Shown one piece after another: positions 24,030 to 32,050 of a DNA stretch of 64,000 bases (the stretch's first letter is position 1; every line of letters starts with the position of its first letter). The stretch covers positions 1-64,000 of IMG/VR virus record IMGVR_UViG_3300044730_000851; one strand, given 5' to 3'. The DNA is from a virus. A program made the position numbers and the translations under genes. The notes under the pieces were generated by a model that made no database searches, had not been told where the DNA came from, and saw nothing but the letters and a program-made list of their open reading frames with translations.

Positions 24030-24247
24030 CAGTCAATGACGTCCTCAGGGCACGGGGCCTTCAAGGTTGCACCGCAGCCCGCGCAGATGGCGTCCAGGAA
24101 GTAGAAGGCGACCTCACCCTGATCGAAGCGCGCCAAGATGTGGAAGACGTCGCACTCGCATAGCGGGCACTCATGGACTGCGCCCAGCCAGCGGAGGTCC
24201 TGGCCGTCGGCCTGCACAGCGAAGAGGTCGGTAATGGGCCTGGTCAC
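24029..24247 (-). CDS. Zinc-ribbon protein, 72 aa
   Basis: Contains CPLCEC and CAGCGA, the two knuckles of a zinc ribbon, separated by ~27 residues with a hydrophobic middle. It lies exactly between primase and helicase genes, coupled to both (GTGA upstream, TGATG downstream), so it could assist their loading. Function not established. Confidence 0.65.
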   Translation of the reverse strand: MTRPITDLFAVQADGQDLRWLGAVHECPLCECDVFHILARFDQGEVAFYFLDAICAGCGATLKAPCPEDVID

Positions 24248-25155
24248 AACGCGGCCTCGCCGAGGACGCGCGACTTGGCGTTGCGGATACCGGACTCAAT
24301 CTCTTCGGCCGATAGTTCCCCGGGGTCCTTACGGGTGTCGTCGGTGTACGAAAAGAACCGCACGGCCTTCAGAACCCCGCGGGTTGCGTTCAACAGTTGC
24401 CGACTGGCCTTGCGTCCGGCTGCGTCGGCATCGAGCGCAAGAACGACCTCGTCGGCGGCGCTCATGAGCATGATCTGCTGTCGAGACACGATGGCCCCGA
24501 AGACGGCGACCCCTCCGGGGATTCCCTCAGCGTGCAGTCGCACAGCGTCTAGGGGACTTTCGACTACGACCATCAGTCCGCCAGCAAACACGCTGTACCC
24601 AAAGAGCGTCTCAGACTTCTTCACACCGACTGGGTGGTTGCGGAAGGTGCGGGTGCTCTGGCCCTTCACCTGCCAACCCAGCAGACCGCCCTGGGGATCA
24701 CGGATCGGGAGGATCCAGCAATCGTCGTAGGGATCCCAGAGAACTTCGTAATGCTCGCAGGACTGTGCCGTGAGGTTGCGCTCGCGCAAGGCCCACCGCG
24801 GTGGCTTGCCGAATCCCGCCAAAGAGGACTCGGGGAGTAGCGGCTTCGGATTGGGGGCGTGGTACGGACCGGGGATCGACTTCAGCGTGTTCTGCAAGGA
24901 GCCTCGCACCGCAAAGGTCTTGGCCTGCTCAACGTCGGGCGCTCCGCCCATGTCCACGATGAGCCGGTGAATTGAACCGGCGTACCCGCAACTGAAGCAG
25001 AGAAACAACCCAGTCCTGAGGTTGATGGACCAAGACGGGTGAGAGTCCTCGTTGCCGGTGCGCACGCGGTGCATAGGGCAGCGGGCGACGAACTCGTCAC
25101 CTGATGCGCGACCGGCCACGCCCAGTCGATTGAGCGTGGCCTCGACGTCAATCAA
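24244..25155 (-). CDS. DNA primase (CHC2 zinc finger plus TOPRIM), 303 aa
   Basis: A zinc finger of the CHC2 type is formed by Cys26, His29, Cys53 and Cys56 (RCPMH ... FLCFSCGYAG). The TOPRIM core follows with Glu199 in VVVESPLDA and Asp242/Asp244 in LALDADAAGRKA. It should make RNA primers for lagging-strand synthesis at the fork with the DnaB helicase encoded two genes upstream. It lacks a helicase domain, so primase and helicase are separate polypeptides, unlike T7 gp4. It overlaps the following gene by 4 bp. Confidence 0.92.
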   Translation of the reverse strand: MIDVEATLNRLGVAGRASGDEFVARCPMHRVRTGNEDSHPSWSINLRTGLFLCFSCGYAGSIHRLIVDMGGAPDVEQAKTFAVRGSLQNTLKSIPGPYHAPNPKPLLPESSLAGFGKPPRWALRERNLTAQSCEHYEVLWDPYDDCWILPIRDPQGGLLGWQVKGQSTRTFRNHPVGVKKSETLFGYSVFAGGLMVVVESPLDAVRLHAEGIPGGVAVFGAIVSRQQIMLMSAADEVVLALDADAAGRKASRQLLNATRGVLKAVRFFSYTDDTRKDPGELSAEEIESGIRNAKSRVLGEAAL

Positions 25156-25426
25156 CGTTCTCGGAGGACAGGCGGTCCTCTAGTTCGTCCAGGCGATCCA
25201 GGATCTGCTGGAGGGTCGACTCCAGTTGCTCGCGCAGTTCCGAGAGCCAACCCGAGTCCAGTGCATTCTGGTTAGTCTTGGTGGTAACGACCTTGACGTT
25301 ACTCCCCAGTACGTTCGAGGTTACCCGCGCCTTGTCAGGGAACTTGAACGACAACTGCTTGTGGTCCGCCCTGTTGTACGTCCAGGGGTTTTCGTAGTCG
25401 TAGTGGGGATTGTCATCGTCGTGCAC
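25148..25426 (-). CDS. Hypothetical protein with C-terminal coiled coil, 92 aa
   Basis: The GTG at 25424-25426 with GGAG upstream is chosen (VHDDDNPHYDYENPW). Residues ~55-92 (WLSELREQLESTLQQILDRL and on) form a leucine-zipper-like coiled coil likely to oligomerise. It overlaps the preceding gene by 14 bp and the primase gene by 8 bp. It may be an adaptor in the primase-helicase complex by position. Confidence 0.6.
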   Translation of the reverse strand: MHDDDNPHYDYENPWTYNRADHKQLSFKFPDKARVTSNVLGSNVKVVTTKTNQNALDSGWLSELREQLESTLQQILDRLDELEDRLSSENVD

Positions 25427-25664
25427 TGTCGGCTCCGCGGCGCAGGCGGTCCATGTCGGCGTCGTTCTGCAGGTACTGGATGGCGGCACCCAGACCTCCA
25501 GCGAAGTCCTGGTCCTTGATGACCAGATGCTCGACGACCGCGTCAACCACGACATCGGCGAGTTTGTGAAAGTAGACGCGGTCCTCCGGGAGGGCACGCT
25601 CCCAGGGGACTGGAGTGACTTCTTCGCTGTACAGAAGTTCCGCGATCTCGTTGACGAGACTCAT
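25413..25664 (-). CDS. Hypothetical protein, 83 aa
   Basis: Starts with ATG 25664 (MSLVNEIAELLYSEEVTPVP), overlapping the helicase stop (ATGA). It is acidic, mostly helical and ends in a basic RRGADSARR tail. No family recognised. Position between helicase and primase suggests a replication accessory role. Confidence 0.6.
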   Translation of the reverse strand: MSLVNEIAELLYSEEVTPVPWERALPEDRVYFHKLADVVVDAVVEHLVIKDQDFAGGLGAAIQYLQNDADMDRLRRGADSARR

Positions 25665-27001
25665 GCCGATAGTTCCTCTCCGGTGTCGGAATGATCATCC
25701 AACTGCGTGTCGATATTACTACTCTTGGGAGCATAAGGCCCTCCGCGACTCGCCACAAGACATCCTGGGCAGTTTTCGGAGAGGTCGTCATCGTGGAAGC
25801 AGCCGGTATCCCATCTCCAGGTCAGCACGGCCTCCTCGGGGCCGCAGTTTCGGGACGCGACCACCTTCAGCAGGCGGGCCTCCGGCTCCTCCTCGATCTC
25901 CTCAAGACCCAGGATGACGTCGGAATCTTGGAAGAACGAACTGCTGTAACCGATCGAGTCAGCGGTGACCTTGCCTCCGCGCATCTTCCAGAGCAGGGTC
26001 TGTGTGGAGATGACGATCGGTATCTCCAGCCGCTGGGCCAGACGCTTCAAGGATCGGGTGATAGAGGTGAGGGCCTGCGGTGTGTTCGACTCACCGCTGG
26101 CCTCGTCGATCATGAGGTAGACACCGTCGACCATCACGACATCAGGGCGGCGCTGTTCGATCTTCGCGGCCAACGCCGACACCGTGATCCCGGTCATGGA
26201 GTCTGACAGAGTCAACTCGTTCTGCATACCGTCCATGTGCTCCAGCATCTTCCGATACGAGTTCTTCTCCGGCTCCAGCAGTGAACGACGGCGCATCCGG
26301 TTGTACGACACCTTCGATCGCATCGCGTCGTGACGGTCCTGGCACTCACGGTTAGTCATCTCGAATGTCGTGAAGAGAACTCCGTGCCCGGCTTCGTGGG
26401 TGTTGATGCCCATCTGTAGGAGAACCTGGCTCTTGCCTGTCTTCGGAGGAGCGATCACCGTAATCAACTGTCCGCCCTGCAGTCCCGCGGTGGCCTCGTC
26501 GATCTTGCTGAATCCGGTGGTCAGCCCAAGCAGTGACCCAGCGATCTTCTCTGCCTCGATGTACTCGTCGTAACGACGCAGTGGGTCACGGTGAAGCATC
26601 AGATCCGTAACTCCCGGCGTACCGTCCTTATAGATATCCGCCAGTGAGCGCTCGACCAGAGTCAGGGCCGCTTCGTGGTCGTTGGTCTTCGTCAGGATGT
26701 CGCCTGCGGACTGCAGCATGTCCTCTACGTGCACGTACCTGCGATACCCGATGAACCGATCCAGCAGGTACTCCAGGGAGTCCTCAACCTTGAGGAGCGG
26801 GAAGTTGGGGAACTCGTCCAGGACACTGGTTGCGGTAGGCACCTCGCCGTACTTGCCCCAGTGTTCCAGCAGCCAACGCCATAGCGTTCGCGCTTCCGGG
26901 TTGACCCACCAGTCAGTGGTCACGCGTGCGTCGATGAGAGGAATGATGTTCCTGTCACGCACCGCGCGACTGAGTAGTCGAATCTCGTTGTCGTGTGCCA
27001 A
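25661..27001 (-). CDS. DnaB-like replicative helicase, 446 aa
   Basis: A helical N-terminal domain (about 1-130) resembles the DnaB primase-binding domain. The RecA-like ATPase shows Walker A APPKTGKS (184-191), the TFEMT segment, Walker B VVMVDGVYLM (~290) and STQT (motif H3-like). It should form a hexamer and unwind the fork. Start TTG at 27001; no ATG/GTG with a better ribosome site is near. The C-terminal ~70 residues are acidic and Ser-rich, an extension that may bind partners. The DnaC-like protein two genes upstream is the likely loader. Confidence 0.92.
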   Translation of the reverse strand: MAHDNEIRLLSRAVRDRNIIPLIDARVTTDWWVNPEARTLWRWLLEHWGKYGEVPTATSVLDEFPNFPLLKVEDSLEYLLDRFIGYRRYVHVEDMLQSAGDILTKTNDHEAALTLVERSLADIYKDGTPGVTDLMLHRDPLRRYDEYIEAEKIAGSLLGLTTGFSKIDEATAGLQGGQLITVIAPPKTGKSQVLLQMGINTHEAGHGVLFTTFEMTNRECQDRHDAMRSKVSYNRMRRRSLLEPEKNSYRKMLEHMDGMQNELTLSDSMTGITVSALAAKIEQRRPDVVMVDGVYLMIDEASGESNTPQALTSITRSLKRLAQRLEIPIVISTQTLLWKMRGGKVTADSIGYSSSFFQDSDVILGLEEIEEEPEARLLKVVASRNCGPEEAVLTWRWDTGCFHDDDLSENCPGCLVASRGGPYAPKSSNIDTQLDDHSDTGEELSA

Positions 27002-27003
27002 GG

Positions 27004-27423
27004 TCAGAGCATCCCCGTCAGGTAGCCGATGTCGATCCCTGCGATCCCGTACCGTGCGCGGCGTTCTGGCGTGTCCAGCACCCCGATCACCTCCGGCCGA
27101 TACGGGAGCAACTCAACCAGCGTGTCTGGCGAACTGCAAGCAGAGGAGTAATTGAAGGGCTGAACGCCCTGCCTGTCAAGGTCGTCGAGGATGCGTGTCG
27201 CTTCGTCTACGTCGTCAGTAAAGACAACGAGTTCCATACGCAGAAATGCACGGAGGGAGACCCGCCACAACGTGGCCATGGACTCCCGGTCAATGATCCG
27301 TTCGGTGCGGGTTCCCACGCGGATACCGAGAAAGGTCTTGGCCTCAACGTATTCATCACTGATCGCGTCCAGAGTAACCAAGAGCCGCGGGGGAACCTCG
27401 TTGGAGAGATCCCCGCCCTGCAT
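27004..27423 (-). CDS. HAD-like or hypothetical protein, 139 aa
   Basis: LVTLDAISDEYVEAK and LVVFTDDVDEATRILDDLD (with VIGVLDTPERR later) look like strand-loop elements of a Rossmannoid/HAD-type fold, but the canonical DxDx[TV] is not intact. The TGATG junction links it to the upstream SWIM-like gene. It could be a nucleotidase-like regulator; confidence in the fold is low. Confidence 0.55.
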   Translation of the reverse strand: MQGGDLSNEVPPRLLVTLDAISDEYVEAKTFLGIRVGTRTERIIDRESMATLWRVSLRAFLRMELVVFTDDVDEATRILDDLDRQGVQPFNYSSACSSPDTLVELLPYRPEVIGVLDTPERRARYGIAGIDIGYLTGML

Positions 27424-27716
27424 CAGACGACCTCAATCTTCCCGTAACGGATGATGAAGTCCCGGAAAGCCTCCGGGTCCGCCATCTGTTCGGCGATGTT
27501 GACGTCGGACGCAGATGACAAGACCATGACCGGGTAGACGCCGGTCTCTGCCATCTTGGCCTGCACCCAGCGGACATGACGGCAGTTGCGTCGCGACTTG
27601 AAGGTCGGGCAGTTGCAGCGGACCGCGGCGCCGTCGGTGGTCATCTCGACCTCAAAGATCCCGGCGCCCTTGGGGCTCAGGAAGATCTGCACGACCCGCC
27701 ATTCGCTCTTGGCCAT
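27423..27716 (-). CDS. SWIM-type zinc-finger-like protein, 97 aa
   Basis: The motif CNCPTFKSRRNCRHVRWV (CxC...CxH) is the SWIM zinc finger, preceded by strands (VVQIFLSPKGAGIFEVEM). Start taken at ATG 27716, which follows AGGGGCGGAA; the extended frame to 27731 is not needed. SWIM domains bind nucleic acids or proteins, and several phages place such a protein next to helicase genes. Its function here is unknown. Confidence 0.7.
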   Translation of the reverse strand: MAKSEWRVVQIFLSPKGAGIFEVEMTTDGAAVRCNCPTFKSRRNCRHVRWVQAKMAETGVYPVMVLSSASDVNIAEQMADPEAFRDFIIRYGKIEVV

Positions 27717-27727
27717 TTCCGCCCCTC

Positions 27728-28318
27728 TCATCCGGACGTCTCCATGATCGCAAGTCGATGGAACATCTCACGGGCCAAGTCCGCACTGAACATCTCGGTG
27801 GGTTGGAAGTGTGCGGCCACCAGAGTCGGTAACCCGTCCTCGAAGCGTCTTGTGAGTAGCGAGCGGACGGTAGCCTTGCTCCAGTCCGTAGTCTGATTTG
27901 ACGGTCCGAGATCGGAGAGCACCAGCACCGAGCGCTCGCGCACGTTGGGCCGATCACGCGTCGTCTTGGGGGCGTCCTCGTCGCGGGGCCTGGACCAGTC
28001 CAGGTAGTCGTCAGCGTTCAGGTACAAGCCGGTGGTTCCCTCCTCCTCGGTGCGGATGAGAACCTCCTGCAGAACGGCGCTGAGGAGCGCCTGAGCCCGG
28101 GGGCCTGTCGCCCAGAGGCCAACACCACAGGTCTCGAACTTCCCGGCGGCGGCGATCACGTTCCCGGACGAGGCCTCGTCTAGCCAGCCGTTGACGGATC
28201 GCTCGGAGAACCGCAGGTCCTTGAAGTGGGGACTCTCCAGGGTCAGGCCCTGATACTTGGCGGGAATCCTGGCCGATCGGAGCCGTGACCGCAGTTGCGG
28301 CCGATGCTGTTCAAACAC
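27728..28318 (-). CDS. DnaC-like helicase-loader ATPase with degenerate P-loop, 196 aa
   Basis: The order of segments matches DnaC/AAA+ loaders: an N-terminal helix region, GVGLWATGPRAQALLSAVL in the place of the Walker A strand-loop-helix, LVLSDLGPSNQ as Walker B and RRFEDGLPTLVAAHF as the sensor strand. However the GxxxxGK[ST] is not conserved (PRAQAL lacks Gly-Lys-Ser/Thr), so ATP hydrolysis is doubtful. It sits between the winged-helix initiator and the DnaB helicase, as loaders do. GTG 28318 overlaps the initiator stop by 8 bp. Confidence 0.65.
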   Translation of the reverse strand: MFEQHRPQLRSRLRSARIPAKYQGLTLESPHFKDLRFSERSVNGWLDEASSGNVIAAAGKFETCGVGLWATGPRAQALLSAVLQEVLIRTEEEGTTGLYLNADDYLDWSRPRDEDAPKTTRDRPNVRERSVLVLSDLGPSNQTTDWSKATVRSLLTRRFEDGLPTLVAAHFQPTEMFSADLAREMFHRLAIMETSG

Positions 28319-29144
28319 GTTTACCCCATCCGGGCTTGTTGGCGAATTCGTCTTCGAGTTCTTGCAGGAGGTCATCCCCGATCAGGGAGGCCCGGTAGTT
28401 CGACACGGCGTGCATGAAGTGGCCGACAAGACTCTTGCTTTCGGGGGCCCTGGGGGGCTTCTGGAAGAAGAGATCCATGGCCGCCAGCATGTCCGCGACG
28501 TTGGTGCCCTGTTCCCGCTGTGCGTCACGCAGGGCGTGCCTGAGGGCCTTTCCGTCGGGGTACATCGGCAGGGCGTGCCAGGTCTGGGCCCGGTTGTGCT
28601 CATGGACTCGCATGACGAACTCTCTGGCTACGTGCTCAATCGTCCAGACCTCGCGGGGGTCCTCACGCCAACCGCGCATGGCGGACCTGTGGGTGCCACC
28701 ACGTCGGCGGGGTGCTGGGTCGGGTGTCGGTGTCAGTTTGCCGGGCGGGAGATCATCAGCCACAGGGAACCCCTTTACTTCGTACACCTCCAGAGGGGGT
28801 TCACCCCCCTGTATAGAAGTACCGTTAGGTACTTCTATGCAGTCATGACTACTAGTACTAGTAGTCATATAGACATCGGTAAAGTCCGGAGAAAGGCTCA
28901 CTGGTGAGCCTTCAAGGCTCACAGTTGACCTTTCAGGGCTCACCCACAGAATTTCGTAACGACCACGGCTAAGCCGCTCGATGAGGCCCTTATCCACCAG
29001 CGATTGAATGGTCCTCTTGGCGGTGGCGACACTGACCGACATCACTTGGGCCAACTCGGTCGGACCACAGCGACCTGAGACCTCTTTCAGGTAGGAGGCG
29101 GCCATGAACTCACTCGGAGTGAGGCCGTGATCCCAGATGCCCAT
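28311..29144 (-). CDS. Putative replication initiator (winged helix), 277 aa
   Basis: Residues ~8-70 form a winged helix (LTPSEFMAASYLKEVSGRCG then PTELAQVMSVSVATAKRTIQ). The middle (~75-120) is Ser/Thr-rich and low in conservation-like features, and the C-terminal ~120 residues are helical with basic patches, similar in layout to DnaD-like or lambda O-type initiators. The gene is followed directly by a DnaC-like gene and a DnaB helicase, as O and P are in lambda-type modules. DNA encoding the middle region contains iteron-like repeats and large palindromes (28794-28943), so the origin may lie inside its own gene. The role is inferred from context. Confidence 0.65.
   Translation of the reverse strand: MGIWDHGLTPSEFMAASYLKEVSGRCGPTELAQVMSVSVATAKRTIQSLVDKGLIERLSRGRYEILWVSPERSTVSLEGSPVSLSPDFTDVYMTTSTSSHDCIEVPNGTSIQGGEPPLEVYEVKGFPVADDLPPGKLTPTPDPAPRRRGGTHRSAMRGWREDPREVWTIEHVAREFVMRVHEHNRAQTWHALPMYPDGKALRHALRDAQREQGTNVADMLAAMDLFFQKPPRAPESKSLVGHFMHAVSNYRASLIGDDLLQELEDEFANKPGWGKRV
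28794..28943. other. Putative replication origin inside the initiator gene
   Basis: Within 150 bp lie, left to right: AGGGGG/CCCCCT (28794-28799 with 28805-28810); a perfect 11-bp inverted repeat with a 4-nt loop, ATAGAAGTACC (28813-28823) with GGTACTTCTAT (28828-28838); a perfect 24-bp palindrome at 28845-28868 centred on CTAGTACTAG; and three direct repeats of the 9-mer [A]RGGCTCAC (minus strand GTGAGCCYT) starting at 28893, 28914 and 28935, a strict 21-bp spacing. The first two direct repeats also flank an inverted copy (28893-28912). The stretch 28811-28880 is visibly AT-richer than its surroundings. This layout (iterons, dyads, AT-rich tract, initiator gene) resembles the lambda origin. 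Confidence 0.5.
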
Positions 29145-29176
29145 GGATGTCCCGTCTACGCGACTGCGCGTGCATA

Positions 29177-29665
29177 CTACGCCCTGGGCGGTCGCGAGCG
29201 AAACTTGGAGCGCCTGGTCGGCGCGTCGAACTCCTCGCGGAGGCTCTGCAGGACGTCGGTAGTAACGCGTCGCGTTATTAAATCGACCAGGTCCTCCAGG
29301 TCCACGTTCTTGTCCAGGACGACCTCGATGTAATCATCATCTGGATCCAGGACTGTGACACCAGACCTGTTGAGGACACGAAGTCGGTCGTAGGCCTCCT
29401 GGGACTCGTCCCACGATAGAAGGGCAACGTCGCCGGGCATGGCCCGAGACAGTACGTACTCCTCGGGATCCTTGGCGATGACGAGGTCGCCTATCGAGTC
29501 CAAAACGTCCTCATCCACCGACGTCTCAGCCTGCGTGACGAGCGTGATCGCGCTGCTGTCGGTAAGAAGATTGACAGCGGTGTGAGCGGACTCCACGACG
29601 TACACGCGCCCGTACTCGTCGTTGTCGAAATCGTCTTCGGGGGCGGAAAAGATGTGGAGGTTCAT
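29177..29665 (-). CDS. Acidic hypothetical protein, 162 aa
   Basis: Very acidic in the first half (DDFDNDEYGRV, DEDVLDS) with strands of hydrophobics (VYVVES, ITLVTQ, VALLSWDES) suggesting an alpha/beta fold, and a basic tail. Could be a DNA-mimic or regulatory protein; no family recognised. Starts at ATG 29665, one base after the membrane-protein gene's stop. Confidence 0.6.
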   Translation of the reverse strand: MNLHIFSAPEDDFDNDEYGRVYVVESAHTAVNLLTDSSAITLVTQAETSVDEDVLDSIGDLVIAKDPEEYVLSRAMPGDVALLSWDESQEAYDRLRVLNRSGVTVLDPDDDYIEVVLDKNVDLEDLVDLITRRVTTDVLQSLREEFDAPTRRSKFRSRPPRA

Positions 29666-29666
29666 G

Positions 29667-29927
29667 TCACCGCCGACGCGTGGGCTCGTTCAATTTGGCC
29701 ACGATCTGCAACAGGAACATGGCCACGAAGGACGCCGCTAGGGTCTCGGCAACAACGACAGTGAGGGCGTGCTGGTGCCCCAGGAGCAGCAGCGCCACCA
29801 GCGACGAAACGACCGCGATGACGGCCCGTACCAGGCCGAGATCGACGAAGTAGTCGACCGCTGAGATGATGAATGCAGCAACGAGACCGGCAGCAAAAAT
29901 CGCGATGAGGTAATCCATACGGGTCAT
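29667..29927 (-). CDS. Small membrane protein with three predicted TM helices, 86 aa
   Basis: Three hydrophobic stretches are visible: LIAIFAAGLVAAFIISAV (~6-24), LVRAVIAVVSSLVALLLLG (~32-50) and ALTVVVAETLAASFVAMFLL (~54-73), followed by a basic tail NEPTRRR. Size and topology fit a holin, but no lysin gene lies beside it, so another membrane role is possible. It is transcribed after the tail genes and before the replication block. Confidence 0.65.
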   Translation of the reverse strand: MTRMDYLIAIFAAGLVAAFIISAVDYFVDLGLVRAVIAVVSSLVALLLLGHQHALTVVVAETLAASFVAMFLLQIVAKLNEPTRRR

Positions 29928-30007
29928 TCTTGGTGACGTGGCGGCCTCTGTACGCCCATAGTTTGCGCGACTTCAACTACGAGAGCAGATACCTATGGGT
30001 GGGTGTG

Positions 30008-32041
30008 CTAGTTCCCATAGGGGACGTACTGTGACGTTCCCGGCACTTCATCGGACCAGAGCAACACTCGGGCCCTCACGTCCAAGGGCAGGTAGAAACT
30101 CAGGGTCTGACGCAGGCGGCTCAACTTCGACAGCCGGTTTGGGTACAGAGCCGAGTAGACGTGTGTTCCCTCCTCAACAGCCACCGCATCCTCATCTCCT
30201 GAGTCCGCGGTCGTGACATCGAAGTAGTACTGCTCTCGGTCCGTACGCTCCAGAATGACGTTGTCGATTGACGTCTCACCCTCGCCCGCGATTGTCACCC
30301 GAAGGGTTGCGGCGTTCTGTGGCGTCAGGAAGCGGGCCTGCACGCGCTCCCAGTCGCCGGAGCCGGTGTTGGACTGCGGAATGCCGACCTCAAGGATCGC
30401 CAGAGCGTCTTCAGAGGGAACTGGCAACTCGATACGCGCACCCGTGCCATCGAAAAATGACACGTAGAGTGCGGCGGGTTCGCTCGACCTGATTTGGGCT
30501 GAGACGGTCAGAACCGAGTCAGCCAGCGCAGGAATAGATTCCGACTGCACGACAAAGGACTGTCCTGACGCCCGCAAACCCGACAGTCCGTTGTAGGCGC
30601 TTGCCTCATTGAGCGCAATGCTGCCGGTCGTGGCTGTCCACTGGTTCACACCGCCGAGTCCGGGAACAGTCAGCAGATTGACTCTGGTGGGATGACAGAG
30701 AACGTCTACGGTCCGGGGATCTCTGTAGTACGAGTCAGACGTGGCGACCTGAATCTTGTCGAGGTACACGACCTTTCCGACACCACCGCTCACCAACACG
30801 GACAGCGCCAGGAATGCCGCACCCGCAGGTGCCTGGAAACTAGAGGTCCGACGACTCCAGTTGGTTCCGATGTTTGCTGATGCGCTGAGTTGAAGCCCCT
30901 GTACAGGCGCTCCCGTGGTGTCGAACCACTGAACTCCAATCCTCCCGGTCGTTCCAGACTGGGCGGCCTTCCAGTACATCGAGACGTGAACGTCTTCACT
31001 GGACGGTACGCAGTAGAGCCGAACCTGCGATCGCTGTGACGAGGACTCAGTTACCTGGTACGTACTACCCGGCAGACTCATGGTCGCGCTTGATGCAGTG
31101 AGTTCCAGACGACCCACGAACCCGTGCGCGAAACGGTCCAACTCCAGATCGTGCTCGCTATCAGGGACGTCGGCCTCGTCGCCGTCCAGTGATGCGGCCA
31201 GGGTCCCGCCGGAAACGTCCCAGAACCCAGTTCCCCCCTCAAAGGACGCATCCTGAAGCGACAGCAGGCGATTAGGACTGACCTCCACCGAGGTACTCCA
31301 CCCGGTCAGGGCCTCGGCGTATGTGATCAGACCCTCAAGCGTCCCCTTTTTGCGGTAGATGGGACCGGCATCACGGAACAGTCGGGACGTCGTACCCAGG
31401 CCAAGTGTGATTTCGACGGGCATGCCAACAGATCGACAGTGCGCATCATGCAGTCCCGCAAGAGTGGCTCGCGAGCGAGCGGCTGTAGGCAGCACCCGAT
31501 CGGTGAGGGTTTGGAGTTCGTCGAGGGTAACGGCCAACCCGTACAGGAATCGATACAGGTCGCTGGTCCTGCTGGGTTCATCCGTTGGGCTCATTGTGTC
31601 GGTCGTGAATACCCCAGGTAGCGTGTAGAGCATCGTCTCGACGGTCCCCCTATCTCGCGGGGCGACAACGTACGTGGCTGCGTCTTTGAGCCACCGACCG
31701 TTCTCGTCAAAGATGAAGAAGGTGTAATAGACGGGACCGCTAGGTACCGGGACGTCGTTGATCTGAGCGCCGTCTGCCAGGTTTGTCTCACCGTCAAGTA
31801 CGACTGTCTCGGGGGATTCAATGACGCCAGCAGCAATGGTGACGCCAGAAGAGGGTTCCTCGGCCGCACCTGTCTTGGTTCGTACCAACGCAAACTGCGT
31901 CCCGATACGGGACTCCGCGTAGATCTTGACGCGCACCAGTCCGTAGTCGATGGCCTGGGCGAGGAGGGAACCGGTGGCAGTCCCCCGCTGTACACGACCG
32001 TACAGTTCGGTTCCGTAGACGAATGTTCCAAAGCGTGCCAT
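30008..32041 (-). CDS. Baseplate/tail-fibre-like protein with carbohydrate-binding-type repeats, 677 aa
   Basis: The N-terminal ~190 residues (LYGRVQRGTATG ... RTSDLYRFLYGLAVTLDELQ) resemble P2 gpI-like baseplate wedge proteins. From ~220 there is an AEALTGWSTSVEV module and two or more jelly-roll, CBM-like segments (~250-420 and ~470-610) with aromatic residues that could contact sugars. The protein ends a long baseplate gene run, with the Cys-rich tail protein upstream, consistent with a tail-tip role. ATG start at 32041. Alternative: a receptor-binding fibre. Confidence 0.65.
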   Translation of the reverse strand: MARFGTFVYGTELYGRVQRGTATGSLLAQAIDYGLVRVKIYAESRIGTQFALVRTKTGAAEEPSSGVTIAAGVIESPETVVLDGETNLADGAQINDVPVPSGPVYYTFFIFDENGRWLKDAATYVVAPRDRGTVETMLYTLPGVFTTDTMSPTDEPSRTSDLYRFLYGLAVTLDELQTLTDRVLPTAARSRATLAGLHDAHCRSVGMPVEITLGLGTTSRLFRDAGPIYRKKGTLEGLITYAEALTGWSTSVEVSPNRLLSLQDASFEGGTGFWDVSGGTLAASLDGDEADVPDSEHDLELDRFAHGFVGRLELTASSATMSLPGSTYQVTESSSQRSQVRLYCVPSSEDVHVSMYWKAAQSGTTGRIGVQWFDTTGAPVQGLQLSASANIGTNWSRRTSSFQAPAGAAFLALSVLVSGGVGKVVYLDKIQVATSDSYYRDPRTVDVLCHPTRVNLLTVPGLGGVNQWTATTGSIALNEASAYNGLSGLRASGQSFVVQSESIPALADSVLTVSAQIRSSEPAALYVSFFDGTGARIELPVPSEDALAILEVGIPQSNTGSGDWERVQARFLTPQNAATLRVTIAGEGETSIDNVILERTDREQYYFDVTTADSGDEDAVAVEEGTHVYSALYPNRLSKLSRLRQTLSFYLPLDVRARVLLWSDEVPGTSQYVPYGN

Positions 32042-32050
32042 CTACTGCTC

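Noticed and set aside
25148-25597. Longer version of the coiled-coil gene starting near 25597
   Set aside because: It would overlap the 83-aa gene by about 180 bp in another frame; the GTG at 25426 has a ribosome site and fits the packing.
28845-28868. Palindrome as a purely coding accident of Thr/Ser codons
   Set aside because: Alternating ACT/AGT codons explain the sequence locally, but the palindrome extends to ATGAC/GTCAT and is accompanied by other dyads, so I kept it as a site while noting this alternative.
29667-29927. Calling the three-helix membrane protein a holin
   Set aside because: No lysin gene is adjacent and the sequence has no other holin feature, so it is listed only as a membrane protein.
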